A stretch of 64,000 nucleotides of DNA from assembly GCF_001854765.1 (NCBI RefSeq), contig NZ_LJJE01000129.1, forward strand, positions 33,741-97,740, in the 5' to 3' direction. Under the pieces are notes generated by a model. That model worked only from the letters and a program-made list of their open reading frames with translations, was not told where the DNA came from and did not search any database. Of the stretch, positions 1 through 7,285 are shown piece after piece. A program made the translations under genes and the position numbers. How positions within the stretch are numbered: the stretch's first letter is position 1; each line of letters begins with the position of its first letter. Source of the DNA: Vibrio sonorensis (GTDB lineage: Bacteria; Pseudomonadota; Gammaproteobacteria; Enterobacterales; Vibrionaceae).

Positions 1-976
1 ATAACACCACCATTTTCACACCCCAGTCCATAGTGGCAGCAAATGCGCTGTGCTCCACATCGACGTGCTTTCTCGATAAGGTAGGCAGAATCACCGTAGC
101 GATAGCAATACCAAACAGACCAAGTGGGAACTCTAACAGTCGATCAGAATAGTAGAGCCAACTGATTGATCCCGTCTGTAGAAAACTCGCAATAAAGGTA
201 TCTAGCAGCAAGTTGATTTGACTGACCGATACACCAAAAAGAGCGGGGATCATCAAGGTTCTAATTTTAACCACGCCGGGATCGCGCCAACCCCATTTGG
301 GTTTTACCATCACACCCGCTTTTATTAAGAAGGGGATCTGAAATAGAAATTGAACCAAACCACCGAGGAAAACTCCGATAGCTAACCCCACTTCCGGTTG
401 GCTTAATAGAGGGGAGATAAACCAAGCGGAAAGAATAATCATCACATTGAGAAAGACAGGGGTAAATGAAGAAACCGCAAATTTCCCCAAAGTGTTGAGT
501 ATTGCCCCAGATAATGCGACAAAAGTAATAAACCACAGATAGGGGAAAGTTATCTTCAGCATAAAGCTGGCCAGTTCAAACTTACCAGCGGAAGGACCAT
601 CGTTAAGCCAATCAATAAACCATCCGGCACCGAATAATGCTGTAACGGCTCCAGAACCCAAGACCCCTAGTAGGGTGACAACAGAGACAATAACCCCTAA
701 GGTCCCCGCCACTCTAGCGATTAGCTGGCGAGTTTTATCCATATCACCTTGAGCTTGGTATTCAGTCAGTACAGGGACGAATGCTTGAGAGAATGCACCT
801 TCACCAAACAAGCGACGCAGAAAATTGGGAATTTTATTGGCAAAGAAAAAGACATCGGCACTGGCACCTGCCCCCATTAGATTTGCCACCACTACGTCCC
901 TGACTAAGCCAAGCACGCGTGAAATAAGAGTCATGGCGCTGACAATCATGCCAGACTTGAGCAGACGTTTACTCAC
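1..976 (-). CDS. murJ: MurJ lipid II flippase, 3' end cut by window edge
   Basis: Reading down from a GTG at 974-976 gives a hydrophobic protein starting MSKRLLKSGMIVSAMTLISR, the typical MurJ/MviN N-terminus, open for 325 codons to the window edge. A GAGG sits six bases before the GTG, which decides the start. MurJ is an inner-membrane MOP-superfamily protein that moves the lipid II peptidoglycan precursor to the periplasm. Several hydrophobic helices and the conserved GGxVQFLFQ-like stretch are visible. It is divergent from rpsT, an arrangement shared with V. cholerae and other gamma-proteobacteria. The C-terminal third lies outside the window. Confidence 0.95.
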   Translation of the reverse strand, partial: MSKRLLKSGMIVSAMTLISRVLGLVRDVVVANLMGAGASADVFFFANKIPNFLRRLFGEGAFSQAFVPVLTEYQAQGDMDKTRQLIARVAGTLGVIVSVVTLLGVLGSGAVTALFGAGWFIDWLNDGPSAGKFELASFMLKITFPYLWFITFVALSGAILNTLGKFAVSSFTPVFLNVMIILSAWFISPLLSQPEVGLAIGVFLGGLVQFLFQIPFLIKAGVMVKPKWGWRDPGVVKIRTLMIPALFGVSVSQINLLLDTFIASFLQTGSISWLYYSDRLLEFPLGLFGIAIATVILPTLSRKHVDVEHSAFAATMDWGVKMVVL

Positions 977-1053
977 GGATACCTCAATAGAGTGCTAATC
1001 CTCAGTCAAACCTCAACTAAATTGCGGAAAGTCGAAATGAGGGTAGATAAGTA

Positions 1054-1083
1054 TTAGCATTGCAAAAAAAATACTGTTAGAAT
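1054..1083 (+). promoter_or_regulatory. Candidate rpsT promoter
   Basis: TTAGCA at 1054-1059 and TAGAAT at 1078-1083 are separated by 18 bases and lie about 150 bases before rpsT. The leader that follows holds a small hairpin at 1117-1132 (CCAAAA, four-base loop, TTTTGG). The -35 match is weak, so this is only a candidate. Confidence 0.3.
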
Positions 1084-1235
1084 CCCCGCCATCTTAACCG
1101 CGATGACCTCTCTAATCCAAAATTTGTTTTGGCTTCGATTGGTTTTTGCACAAATCATTTGACATTTGAGCGCAAATAGGGGATATTCCTCGCCCTTAAA
1201 TTGTCACCGAATTAAAGTTTTTGGGAGTTAGACCC

Positions 1236-1496
1236 TTGGCAAATAGTAAATCTGCTAAGAAGCGCGCTATCCAGGCTGAGAAACGTCGTCAGCACAATGC
1301 TAGCCGTCGTTCTATGATGCGCACTTACATGAAGAAAACAGTTGCTGCTATCGAAGCAGGCGACAAAGAAGCTGCAACTGCTGCATTCGCTGTAGTTACA
1401 CCTATCCTAGACCGCATGGCGACTAAAGGCCTTATTCACAAGAATAAAGCAGCTCGTCATAAGTCTCGTTTCTCTGCACAAATCAAAGCGCTTTAA
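1236..1496 (+). CDS. rpsT: 30S ribosomal protein S20
   Basis: The 86-residue basic protein begins MANSKSAKKRAIQ and carries the conserved HNASRRSMMR and GLIHKNKAARHKS segments of S20, which binds 16S rRNA in the small subunit body. The start is TTG at 1236, with GGGAG at 1223-1227 eight bases upstream. E. coli rpsT also begins with UUG, and that rare start is tied to its translational autoregulation. An in-frame TTG at 1221 lies before the ribosome-binding site and is not the start. An intrinsic terminator follows directly. Confidence 0.97.
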   Translation: MANSKSAKKRAIQAEKRRQHNASRRSMMRTYMKKTVAAIEAGDKEAATAAFAVVTPILDRMATKGLIHKNKAARHKSRFSAQIKAL

Positions 1497-1520
1497 TAGC
1501 AACTTGATTCGTCAGTGAAG

Positions 1521-1546
1521 AAAAAACCGCTTTCGCCGGTTTTTTT
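1521..1546 (+). terminator. Intrinsic terminator of rpsT
   Basis: Nine-base stem (AAAAAACCG pairing with CGGTTTTTT), seven-base loop and a run of T, 25 bases after the rpsT stop. Confidence 0.85.
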
Positions 1547-1561
1547 ATATCTAAAATTCCA

Positions 1562-1858
1562 TTAAACACTGCAATAAAGACCGTGTAACAACTTGATCAT
1601 CGCTTTCACTTCTTCACTGCTCAATGTATAGAACACCGTTTGCGCTTCTTTGCGAGTGTTGACAAGCCCATCTCTACGCAACCAAGCCAAATGTTGAGAA
1701 AGTGCCGACTGACTAAGCTCTAGTTTACTGCATAGCTCTCCAACAGAAAGTTCTTGGTCGTGTAACAAGCACAATATCTGTAAGCGACGTTCATTGGCCA
1801 TTGCCTTGAGCAACACCACGGCTCTCGCGGAATTCTTTTCCATTTCTTGTAAGTTCAT
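1562..1858 (-). CDS. hlyU: HlyU, ArsR-family winged-helix regulator
   Basis: This 98-residue protein has the ArsR/SmtB fold. KAMANERRLQILCLL is the conserved N-terminal helix, SQSALSQHLAWLRRDGLV is the recognition helix-turn-helix, and FYTLS marks the wing. It lacks the CxC-type metal ligands of true ArsR sensors. In pathogenic vibrios HlyU relieves H-NS repression at haemolysin (hlyA) and RTX toxin promoters. The rpsT-hlyU-nhaR neighbourhood matches the V. cholerae hlyU locus. The ATG at 1858 follows AAGGAG by about nine bases. Target genes are not in this window. The identification is from my memory of the V. cholerae sequence plus synteny. Confidence 0.9.
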   Translation of the reverse strand: MNLQEMEKNSARAVVLLKAMANERRLQILCLLHDQELSVGELCSKLELSQSALSQHLAWLRRDGLVNTRKEAQTVFYTLSSEEVKAMIKLLHGLYCSV

Positions 1859-2106
1859 TGGCTGGTACTCCTTAGAACAACTGCACTTCTACCACTCACT
1901 AGCCTGAATAAAGTCACGAAGATTATCACACTAGGCGACGTAATCTCTTGGTCAATTTGTCCGATTTATTGGCCGAAGGCTGGATAAACTAACAAAAAGA
2001 GAACGTCGTTGGAACTCGCCCACCATTAAAGCTTAAGTACACTTCTACCCACTGCTTGACCTTTGTTTTGTGAAACAAGTAAAACAACGAGCATGGTTTT
2101 ATTAAT

Positions 2107-2125
2107 TTGATTAATAATAAATCAA
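2107..2125. promoter_or_regulatory. AT-rich palindrome upstream of hlyU
   Basis: TTGATT and AATCAA are separated by seven bases, about 250 bases before hlyU and 23 bases after the nhaR stop. The arms resemble FNR or SmcR/HapR half sites, but the spacing fits neither consensus. The function is unknown. Confidence 0.25.
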
Positions 2126-2147
2126 TTGACTATGCGATGAAAAGTTT

Positions 2148-3038
2148 TCACTTAAACAAAGAGCCAAAATCTGCGTCACACACATTTTTTACTGCTGGAT
2201 GCTGGATCATCCGCTCTGCAAATATGACGTAATACTCCTCTTTGAGGTCTTCTGGTTGCCCAATAAGCTGTAAAGGAAGCTCGTCGCCTACTTCATCTAG
2301 ATATAGAGTGGGCGCAAGAAAAATCACGTCACTGTGGTATCGAGCAAAGGCCTTCATTAAAGCAACATCATCAAACTCGCCCAAAATATTTGGTTGTATC
2401 CCTTGCCTATCGAACCACTGCAAAACTTTTCGTCCCATCGCTGTTCGGCTGCCGGGGATAAGGAGCTTTCTCTGCTCTAGAAAAGCTGGGAAGCTCACGT
2501 TTCCCACATAACCGGAGCAAAAAAAGCTCATACTGCTTTCACCGAGTTTTTTACTGTACAAACCAGGGCTTTGACTAGAATCAACTGGACAGTCAGATAA
2601 AATCATATCCAACTTGTGTTGAGACAGTTGCTCTAACAGCATTTCGTGTGTCGATTCAAAACACCGCAAGTGAATACTGTTGTCTGCGGGAACCGTATTC
2701 AAAAGGACTTTACTCACTAGCCGTTTTGACAGCGCATCAGCAACCCCAACGTCAAACAACAGATTTGATCGCTGACTGTAATTAACGATATCGAGCATTT
2801 CATAGCTCAGTCCAAACATGCGATCGGCATATTTAAACACCAGTTGCCCTAACTCAGTAGGTTCAACACTTCTGCCGTTTCTCTTAGTGAGCTTGCCAGA
2901 CATGCGATCTTCTAACGCTTTAATTTGTCCGGTGACCGTCTGCGGCGTTAAAAACAGTGCATCTGCCGCCTTAGTGACCGATCCCTGTTTACATACCATC
3001 CAGAAATAATAGAGATGGTTATAGTTTAAATGTGACAT
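2148..3038 (-). CDS. nhaR: NhaR, LysR-family regulator of sodium/proton antiport
   Basis: The 296-residue protein starts MSHLNYNHLYYFWMV. Its LysR helix-turn-helix covers roughly residues 5-65 (GSVTKAADALFLTPQTVTGQ), followed by a periplasmic-binding-like effector domain. The sequence and length match NhaR, which senses sodium and activates the nhaA antiporter gene in E. coli. Here nhaA is not adjacent, so NhaR must act in trans. It is divergent from nptA, itself a sodium-coupled transporter, so shared control across the 400-base gap is possible but unproven. Confidence 0.9.
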   Translation of the reverse strand: MSHLNYNHLYYFWMVCKQGSVTKAADALFLTPQTVTGQIKALEDRMSGKLTKRNGRSVEPTELGQLVFKYADRMFGLSYEMLDIVNYSQRSNLLFDVGVADALSKRLVSKVLLNTVPADNSIHLRCFESTHEMLLEQLSQHKLDMILSDCPVDSSQSPGLYSKKLGESSMSFFCSGYVGNVSFPAFLEQRKLLIPGSRTAMGRKVLQWFDRQGIQPNILGEFDDVALMKAFARYHSDVIFLAPTLYLDEVGDELPLQLIGQPEDLKEEYYVIFAERMIQHPAVKNVCDADFGSLFK

Positions 3039-3440
3039 TCATGAAACCTATAGATAGGGAAGCAGTTTTATATCAAACCACCGCCATGACAGCAACAGTT
3101 CGGAATTTACGAAGAATAAAAAGATTTTAATGATTTTTTCCGAAATCAACAATTACATAAGTGTCATATTTGTCATATTCAAACTTTGTACACAAATCTA
3201 AACGGCCAAATTTTAAGCAATTTTGAGACTTTACCCTCACACTTACAAATTGTTATTTTTACCATAATAAACAACGAGTTAACTAAAATGTAAAACTAAA
3301 AAAACAGTTCAATTTTGAGCTAACAAACAAAATCATCATTGATACATATAACTGTAATATTACTGAAATAATTCCCCTCTAGTATCGGCCACAGTTTCAA
3401 CAACAGACCAAACAGATCTAAACGGTCAATGGAGAAAATT
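3039..3440. other. AT-rich divergent promoter region between nhaR and nptA
   Basis: No ORF of note. It contains a perfect tandem of TGTCATATT at 3163-3171 and 3172-3180, and a single CTGTCAT on the opposite strand near 3083. These resemble PhoB half sites, but their nine-base period does not fit the eleven-base Pho box. Promoters for both genes must lie here, but I could not choose convincing -35/-10 pairs. Confidence 0.5.
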
Positions 3441-4589
3441 ATGATGAACCAAGCTACTTCTACAGCAGCGCCAATTTCGAGCACCACTCGTTGGTTACGC
3501 TGGGCTAACTTGGCATTCATGTTATATCTACTGCTGCTGGCAGTATCTATGGTAGGCAGTGGTTTTAAATGGGCAACTGGCGAACAAGCCAAAGTCCTAT
3601 TTGAATTTGCTTCTCACCCAGTAGCAGGCCTTATGATCGGCCTTGTGGCAACCGCACTTATTCAATCTTCTAGTACAGTAACATCTATTATCGTCGGCCT
3701 CGTTGCTGGTGGCCTACCGGTAGAAACCGCTATCCCTATGGTTATGGGCGCGAATATCGGTACAACTGTAACGAACACCCTAGTGAGCCTAGGTCACGTG
3801 CGCTGTAAAACAGAGTTTAAGCGTGCTTTTGCTAGTGCAACCATTCACGACTTCTTCAATCTTCTAGCGGTGGTTATCTTCCTTCCTCTAGAGATGATGT
3901 TTGGTATCTTAGAAAAGATCTCTCATTGGTTAGTATCACCGCTTCTTGCAACTGGTGATATGAGCATCAAAGGTCTGAACTTTATCAAACCAATTACTAA
4001 GCCTGTTGTTAGTGCCGTTAAAGAGCCATTAGCGGCCTTTGGTGACACCATGGGCGGCGTATTGCTTATCGCTATTGGTATCACGACTATCTTCGTCGCT
4101 ATTACGGTTATGGGTAAACTGATGAAGAGCCTAATGGTGGGTCGCGCTCGCGAGATCCTAAAGAATGCTATTGGTCGTGGTCCAATTCACGGTATCGCTT
4201 CGGGTTCAATCGTGACAATTCTGGTTCAATCTTCATCAACGACTACCAGCCTTATGGTGCCATTAGTAGGTAGTGGTGTACTGAAAGTACGCGAAGTGTA
4301 CCCATTCACCCTTGGTGCAAACATAGGTACTTGTATTACTGCTCTACTCGCTGCAACGGCAGTTTCTGGTGAGTTTGCGGTGTTCGCCCTTCAGATCGCG
4401 CTTGTACACTTAGTATTCAACCTAATGGCAACCGTGTTTATCTTCGGTATTCCATTCCTGCGTGAACTACCTGTTAAAGGTTCTGATTACATCGCAGAAA
4501 TGGCGATTAAAAACAAAGCCGTTGTAGCTGGATATCTAATGGCTGTATTTATTATCATGCCAGGAACTATCCTTGCTCTAACAACCTAA
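3441..4589 (+). CDS. nptA: Sodium-dependent phosphate cotransporter NptA
   Basis: About 382 residues with two homologous Na/Pi-cotransporter (NptA/PNaS) repeats. Each repeat has the diagnostic QSSS motif (LIQSSSTVTSI near residue 65 and LVQSSSTTTSL near 260) followed by a GANIGT motif. It imports inorganic phosphate with sodium across the inner membrane. GGAG at 3431-3434 precedes ATG at 3441 by six bases and a second ATG at 3444 by nine. The upstream ATG at 3429 has no ribosome-binding site, so I start at 3441. It stands alone, with its own terminator, convergent with thyA. Confidence 0.92.
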   Translation: MMNQATSTAAPISSTTRWLRWANLAFMLYLLLLAVSMVGSGFKWATGEQAKVLFEFASHPVAGLMIGLVATALIQSSSTVTSIIVGLVAGGLPVETAIPMVMGANIGTTVTNTLVSLGHVRCKTEFKRAFASATIHDFFNLLAVVIFLPLEMMFGILEKISHWLVSPLLATGDMSIKGLNFIKPITKPVVSAVKEPLAAFGDTMGGVLLIAIGITTIFVAITVMGKLMKSLMVGRAREILKNAIGRGPIHGIASGSIVTILVQSSSTTTSLMVPLVGSGVLKVREVYPFTLGANIGTCITALLAATAVSGEFAVFALQIALVHLVFNLMATVFIFGIPFLRELPVKGSDYIAEMAIKNKAVVAGYLMAVFIIMPGTILALTT

Positions 4590-4610
4590 ACAAAATTACC
4601 ATCGCTTAAA

Positions 4611-4635
4611 GGGGCTCTAATGAGCCCCTTTTTTT
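4611..4635 (+). terminator. Intrinsic terminator of nptA
   Basis: GGGGCTC and GAGCCCC form a seven-base stem around TAAT, followed by seven T. Confidence 0.9.
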
Positions 4636-4695
4636 GTCTCTGTACCGGCCCAACACGAAATTGAATTGAGTGTTTACCTGTAAAATGAAAGATAA

Positions 4696-4720
4696 AAAAA
4701 CAGCCTCGAAGGCTGTTTTT
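4696..4720 (-). terminator. Intrinsic terminator of the thyA operon
   Basis: CAGCCT pairs with AGGCTG and is flanked by A and T runs, so it can work on both strands. It lies 24 bases after the thyA stop. Confidence 0.85.
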
Positions 4721-4743
4721 GTCATTATTGATTTAGCTGGCGA

Positions 4744-5595
4744 TCAAACCGAGAACGGATACTTAATCGCATCATGACATTCGTAGCCTGTCACTTCGAA
4801 ATCATCTAATGTTACCCAAGTCTCTAGGTCTTCTAGTGACTTAATCTCTGGGTTGATGTGGAACTGTGGCGGAGATAGAGGCTCGCGTTTCAACTGAACA
4901 TCGCGCATTAGCTCTAGCTGATCTTCATATATGTGAGCATTCACTATCTTGTGATAAGCGACACCCGCTTTCTTACCAGTGATCTGAGCCATAATTGCGA
5001 GGAATACATAAACCTGAACCATATTAAAGTTAAGGCCTAAAGGAACATCACAAGAACGCTGAGTACTGTTTAGATACAGAGTGTCTCCGAGTAAAGAAAA
5101 GTGATGGCTGTACATACATGGACGTAAACACCCCATATGGAACTCACCCGGATTGTAAAAGTTAAGGATTTCACCTCTATCATCAACGCCTTTACTTAGG
5201 TCATCCACAATTTTCCGAAGCTGATCGATATGGCCACCATCTGGCTTAGACCAAGCGCGGCCCTGAACGCCATAAACGCGCCCCATATCATCCTCTCCTT
5301 TGCGATGAGGGTTGTTTAACCAAGCTTCATTGAGATTTGCGTTAGCATCCCAAGTTTTGGTACCCAACTTGCGGAAATCTTCCGCGCTGTCATAACCGCG
5401 AATATAACCGAGTAATTCGGCTACTGCTGCTTTCCAAAAACTTTTACGCGTCGTCACCAATGGAAACTGATTGTTAGCGACATCATAAGTGAGGTCCGCG
5501 TTAATCACCGTTAGACAACGTTTACCTGTGCGTTCGTTTTCTACCCATTCACCATGGTCAACGATGCGTTGACACAAATCTAAATACTGTTTCAC
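4744..5595 (-). CDS. thyA: Thymidylate synthase
   Basis: The 283-residue ThyA methylates dUMP to dTMP using methylene-tetrahydrofolate. The catalytic cysteine is C160 in the GCLRPCMYSHHF segment. QRSCDVPLGLNFNMVQ binds dUMP, and a terminal KYPFSV-type tail is present. The length is that of the longer Vibrio-type enzymes rather than the 264 residues of E. coli. The start is GTG at 5595 with AAGGTG six bases upstream. It is the last gene of the rppH-ptsP-permease-lgt-thyA operon, nine bases after lgt. Confidence 0.97.
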   Translation of the reverse strand: MKQYLDLCQRIVDHGEWVENERTGKRCLTVINADLTYDVANNQFPLVTTRKSFWKAAVAELLGYIRGYDSAEDFRKLGTKTWDANANLNEAWLNNPHRKGEDDMGRVYGVQGRAWSKPDGGHIDQLRKIVDDLSKGVDDRGEILNFYNPGEFHMGCLRPCMYSHHFSLLGDTLYLNSTQRSCDVPLGLNFNMVQVYVFLAIMAQITGKKAGVAYHKIVNAHIYEDQLELMRDVQLKREPLSPPQFHINPEIKSLEDLETWVTLDDFEVTGYECHDAIKYPFSV

Positions 5596-5604
5596 AGCAA
5601 CACC

Positions 5605-6429
5605 TTATTTTACTTTCTGTTGTGTCATTGAGTCTGAGTAATGGCCGCGTTTGTATGCCCAAACAACCATACCAGCACCGATAATCACCATTGGCAATGA
5701 CAAAATCTGCCCCATGGAAATATATCCACCGAATAGACCTAAATGCGCATCGGGTTCACGCACGTATTCTACCAAGAATCGGAATAAACCGTATCCCGCT
5801 AAGAACAGGCCAGATACCGCGCCAAGTGGTCTTGGTTTCTTAATAAACCAGTTGAGGATAAAGAAGAGTACGATACCTTCCAAGGCCATCTCGTACAATT
5901 GAGAAGGGTGTCGAGGTAAAGGCCCACCATTTGGGAAAACCACGCCCCAAGGCACGTCGGTAACGCGTCCCCAAAGTTCGCTGTTCATAAAGTTGCCAAG
6001 ACGTCCCATACCTAAACCAAAAGGCACAAGTGGAGCGATAAAATCTGCCACACCAAAGAAGGTTCTTTGATTGCGTTTTGCATACCAAAACATTGCGGTA
6101 ATCACACCAAGTAAACCACCGTGGAAAGACATACCACCTGTCCAGACTTTAAATAGGTAAAGCGGATCTTGTATAAACAGGTCAAAGTTGTAAAACAGGA
6201 CATACCCTACTCGACCACCAATCACCACCCCTAAAAAACCGGCAAACAGCAAATCAGAGACTTGTTCTCTCGTCCAGCCGCTTCCCGCTCTGTCAGCTCT
6301 GCGATTGGCTAACCACAATGCGAACACAAAGCCGACTAAGTACATCAAACCATACCAACGAATGGAGACCGGCCCCAGTGACACCAATACAGGATCAATA
6401 TTAGGAAATTCAAGATACCCTTGAGACAT
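5605..6429 (-). CDS. lgt: Prolipoprotein diacylglyceryl transferase
   Basis: Lgt adds diacylglycerol to the lipobox cysteine of prolipoproteins in the inner membrane. The protein is 274 residues with about seven membrane helices. It has the start MSQGYLEFPNIDPV and the signature GMGRLGNFMNSELWG around residue 145, plus the HPSQLYEM segment. I start at the ATG at 6429, which aligns with E. coli Lgt. A longer reading from 6510 adds a lysine-rich stretch unlike any Lgt. The ribosome-binding site (AAGAAAG) is weak, as expected for an internal operon gene. Confidence 0.95.
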   Translation of the reverse strand: MSQGYLEFPNIDPVLVSLGPVSIRWYGLMYLVGFVFALWLANRRADRAGSGWTREQVSDLLFAGFLGVVIGGRVGYVLFYNFDLFIQDPLYLFKVWTGGMSFHGGLLGVITAMFWYAKRNQRTFFGVADFIAPLVPFGLGMGRLGNFMNSELWGRVTDVPWGVVFPNGGPLPRHPSQLYEMALEGIVLFFILNWFIKKPRPLGAVSGLFLAGYGLFRFLVEYVREPDAHLGLFGGYISMGQILSLPMVIIGAGMVVWAYKRGHYSDSMTQQKVK

Positions 6430-6484
6430 AACTTTCTTTCTCTTTTTCTTAGATGAGGCAACATGCCCCTTTAATGAGATGCTC

Positions 6485-7276
6485 TTAGAACAACATAGTT
6501 CCAGCAACAAACATCAAAAATACCGCAAAGATTTTTTTCAGTTGTGCTGTTGGCAGACTTGTTGCCCATTTAGCCCCAAATCGGGTGGTTAGCATAGACG
6601 TTGCAGCAATGGCGAACAAGGCTGGCAAATAGATATAGCCAAGGCTGTACGATGGCAAACCCTCGGCTTGATAGCCGTGTAGAATAAAACCAGCCATACC
6701 TGATAACGCAATAAAGACACCACATACCGACGAAGAGCCGACGGCCTTCCGCATTTCAACACCGTGTTGATTCAAAAAAGGAACCGATAAAGAACCGCCG
6801 CCAATCCCAGCGAGACTCGATACTACACCGATACCAGTACCATATACTGTCGTTATTCCGCTACTTGGCATCGACTTATTGCTAGTCACTTTAATAGAAC
6901 GGAACATCTGGATGGACAAACAAAATACGATGACACCAAATACACGGGGTAAGTATTGGCTAGGTATCCATTCAGCGACATTTGCTCCAATAAACCCACC
7001 AATTACCACACCTGGCATCAGCCACTTGATTACATACATATCGACGTTGCCAAGCTTTAGGTGGTTGAATGCAGAGGAGCCCGAAGTGACAATGATTGAA
7101 GCGAGTGAAGTAGCCAGTGCGATGTGCATTGTGATATCGGGACTGATGCCCGCTTTTGGAAGTAGATACACCAGAGCGGGTACAACGATCAGCCCTCCGC
7201 CAATACCTAACAACCCAGCCATTACACCAACAAAAGCCCCCACAAGAAGCAATAAGCCCAATAGTTCAAACGTCAC
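6485..7276 (-). CDS. TSUP family (TauE/SafE) membrane permease
   Basis: A 263-residue hydrophobic protein with the TSUP pattern: GLLGIGGGLIVVPALVYLLP near the N-terminus and a second SLAGIGGGSLSVPFL in the second half, reflecting an internal duplication. Family members export sulfite, sulfonates or related organic anions, and the substrate here cannot be told. The start is GTG at 7276 because AGGGG lies six bases before it. A TTG at 7282 touches the ribosome-binding site and is not usable. It lies between ptsP and lgt, a position I believe is usual in vibrios. Confidence 0.88.
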   Translation of the reverse strand: MTFELLGLLLLVGAFVGVMAGLLGIGGGLIVVPALVYLLPKAGISPDITMHIALATSLASIIVTSGSSAFNHLKLGNVDMYVIKWLMPGVVIGGFIGANVAEWIPSQYLPRVFGVIVFCLSIQMFRSIKVTSNKSMPSSGITTVYGTGIGVVSSLAGIGGGSLSVPFLNQHGVEMRKAVGSSSVCGVFIALSGMAGFILHGYQAEGLPSYSLGYIYLPALFAIAATSMLTTRFGAKWATSLPTAQLKKIFAVFLMFVAGTMLF

Positions 7277-7285
7277 AAGCAACCC

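Noticed and set aside
3163..3180. A true Pho box
   Set aside because: Half sites are nine bases apart instead of eleven, so I list it only as a repeat.
6430..6510. Longer Lgt N-terminus
   Set aside because: The extra 27 residues are lysine-rich and unlike any Lgt; the ATG at 6429 aligns with E. coli Lgt.
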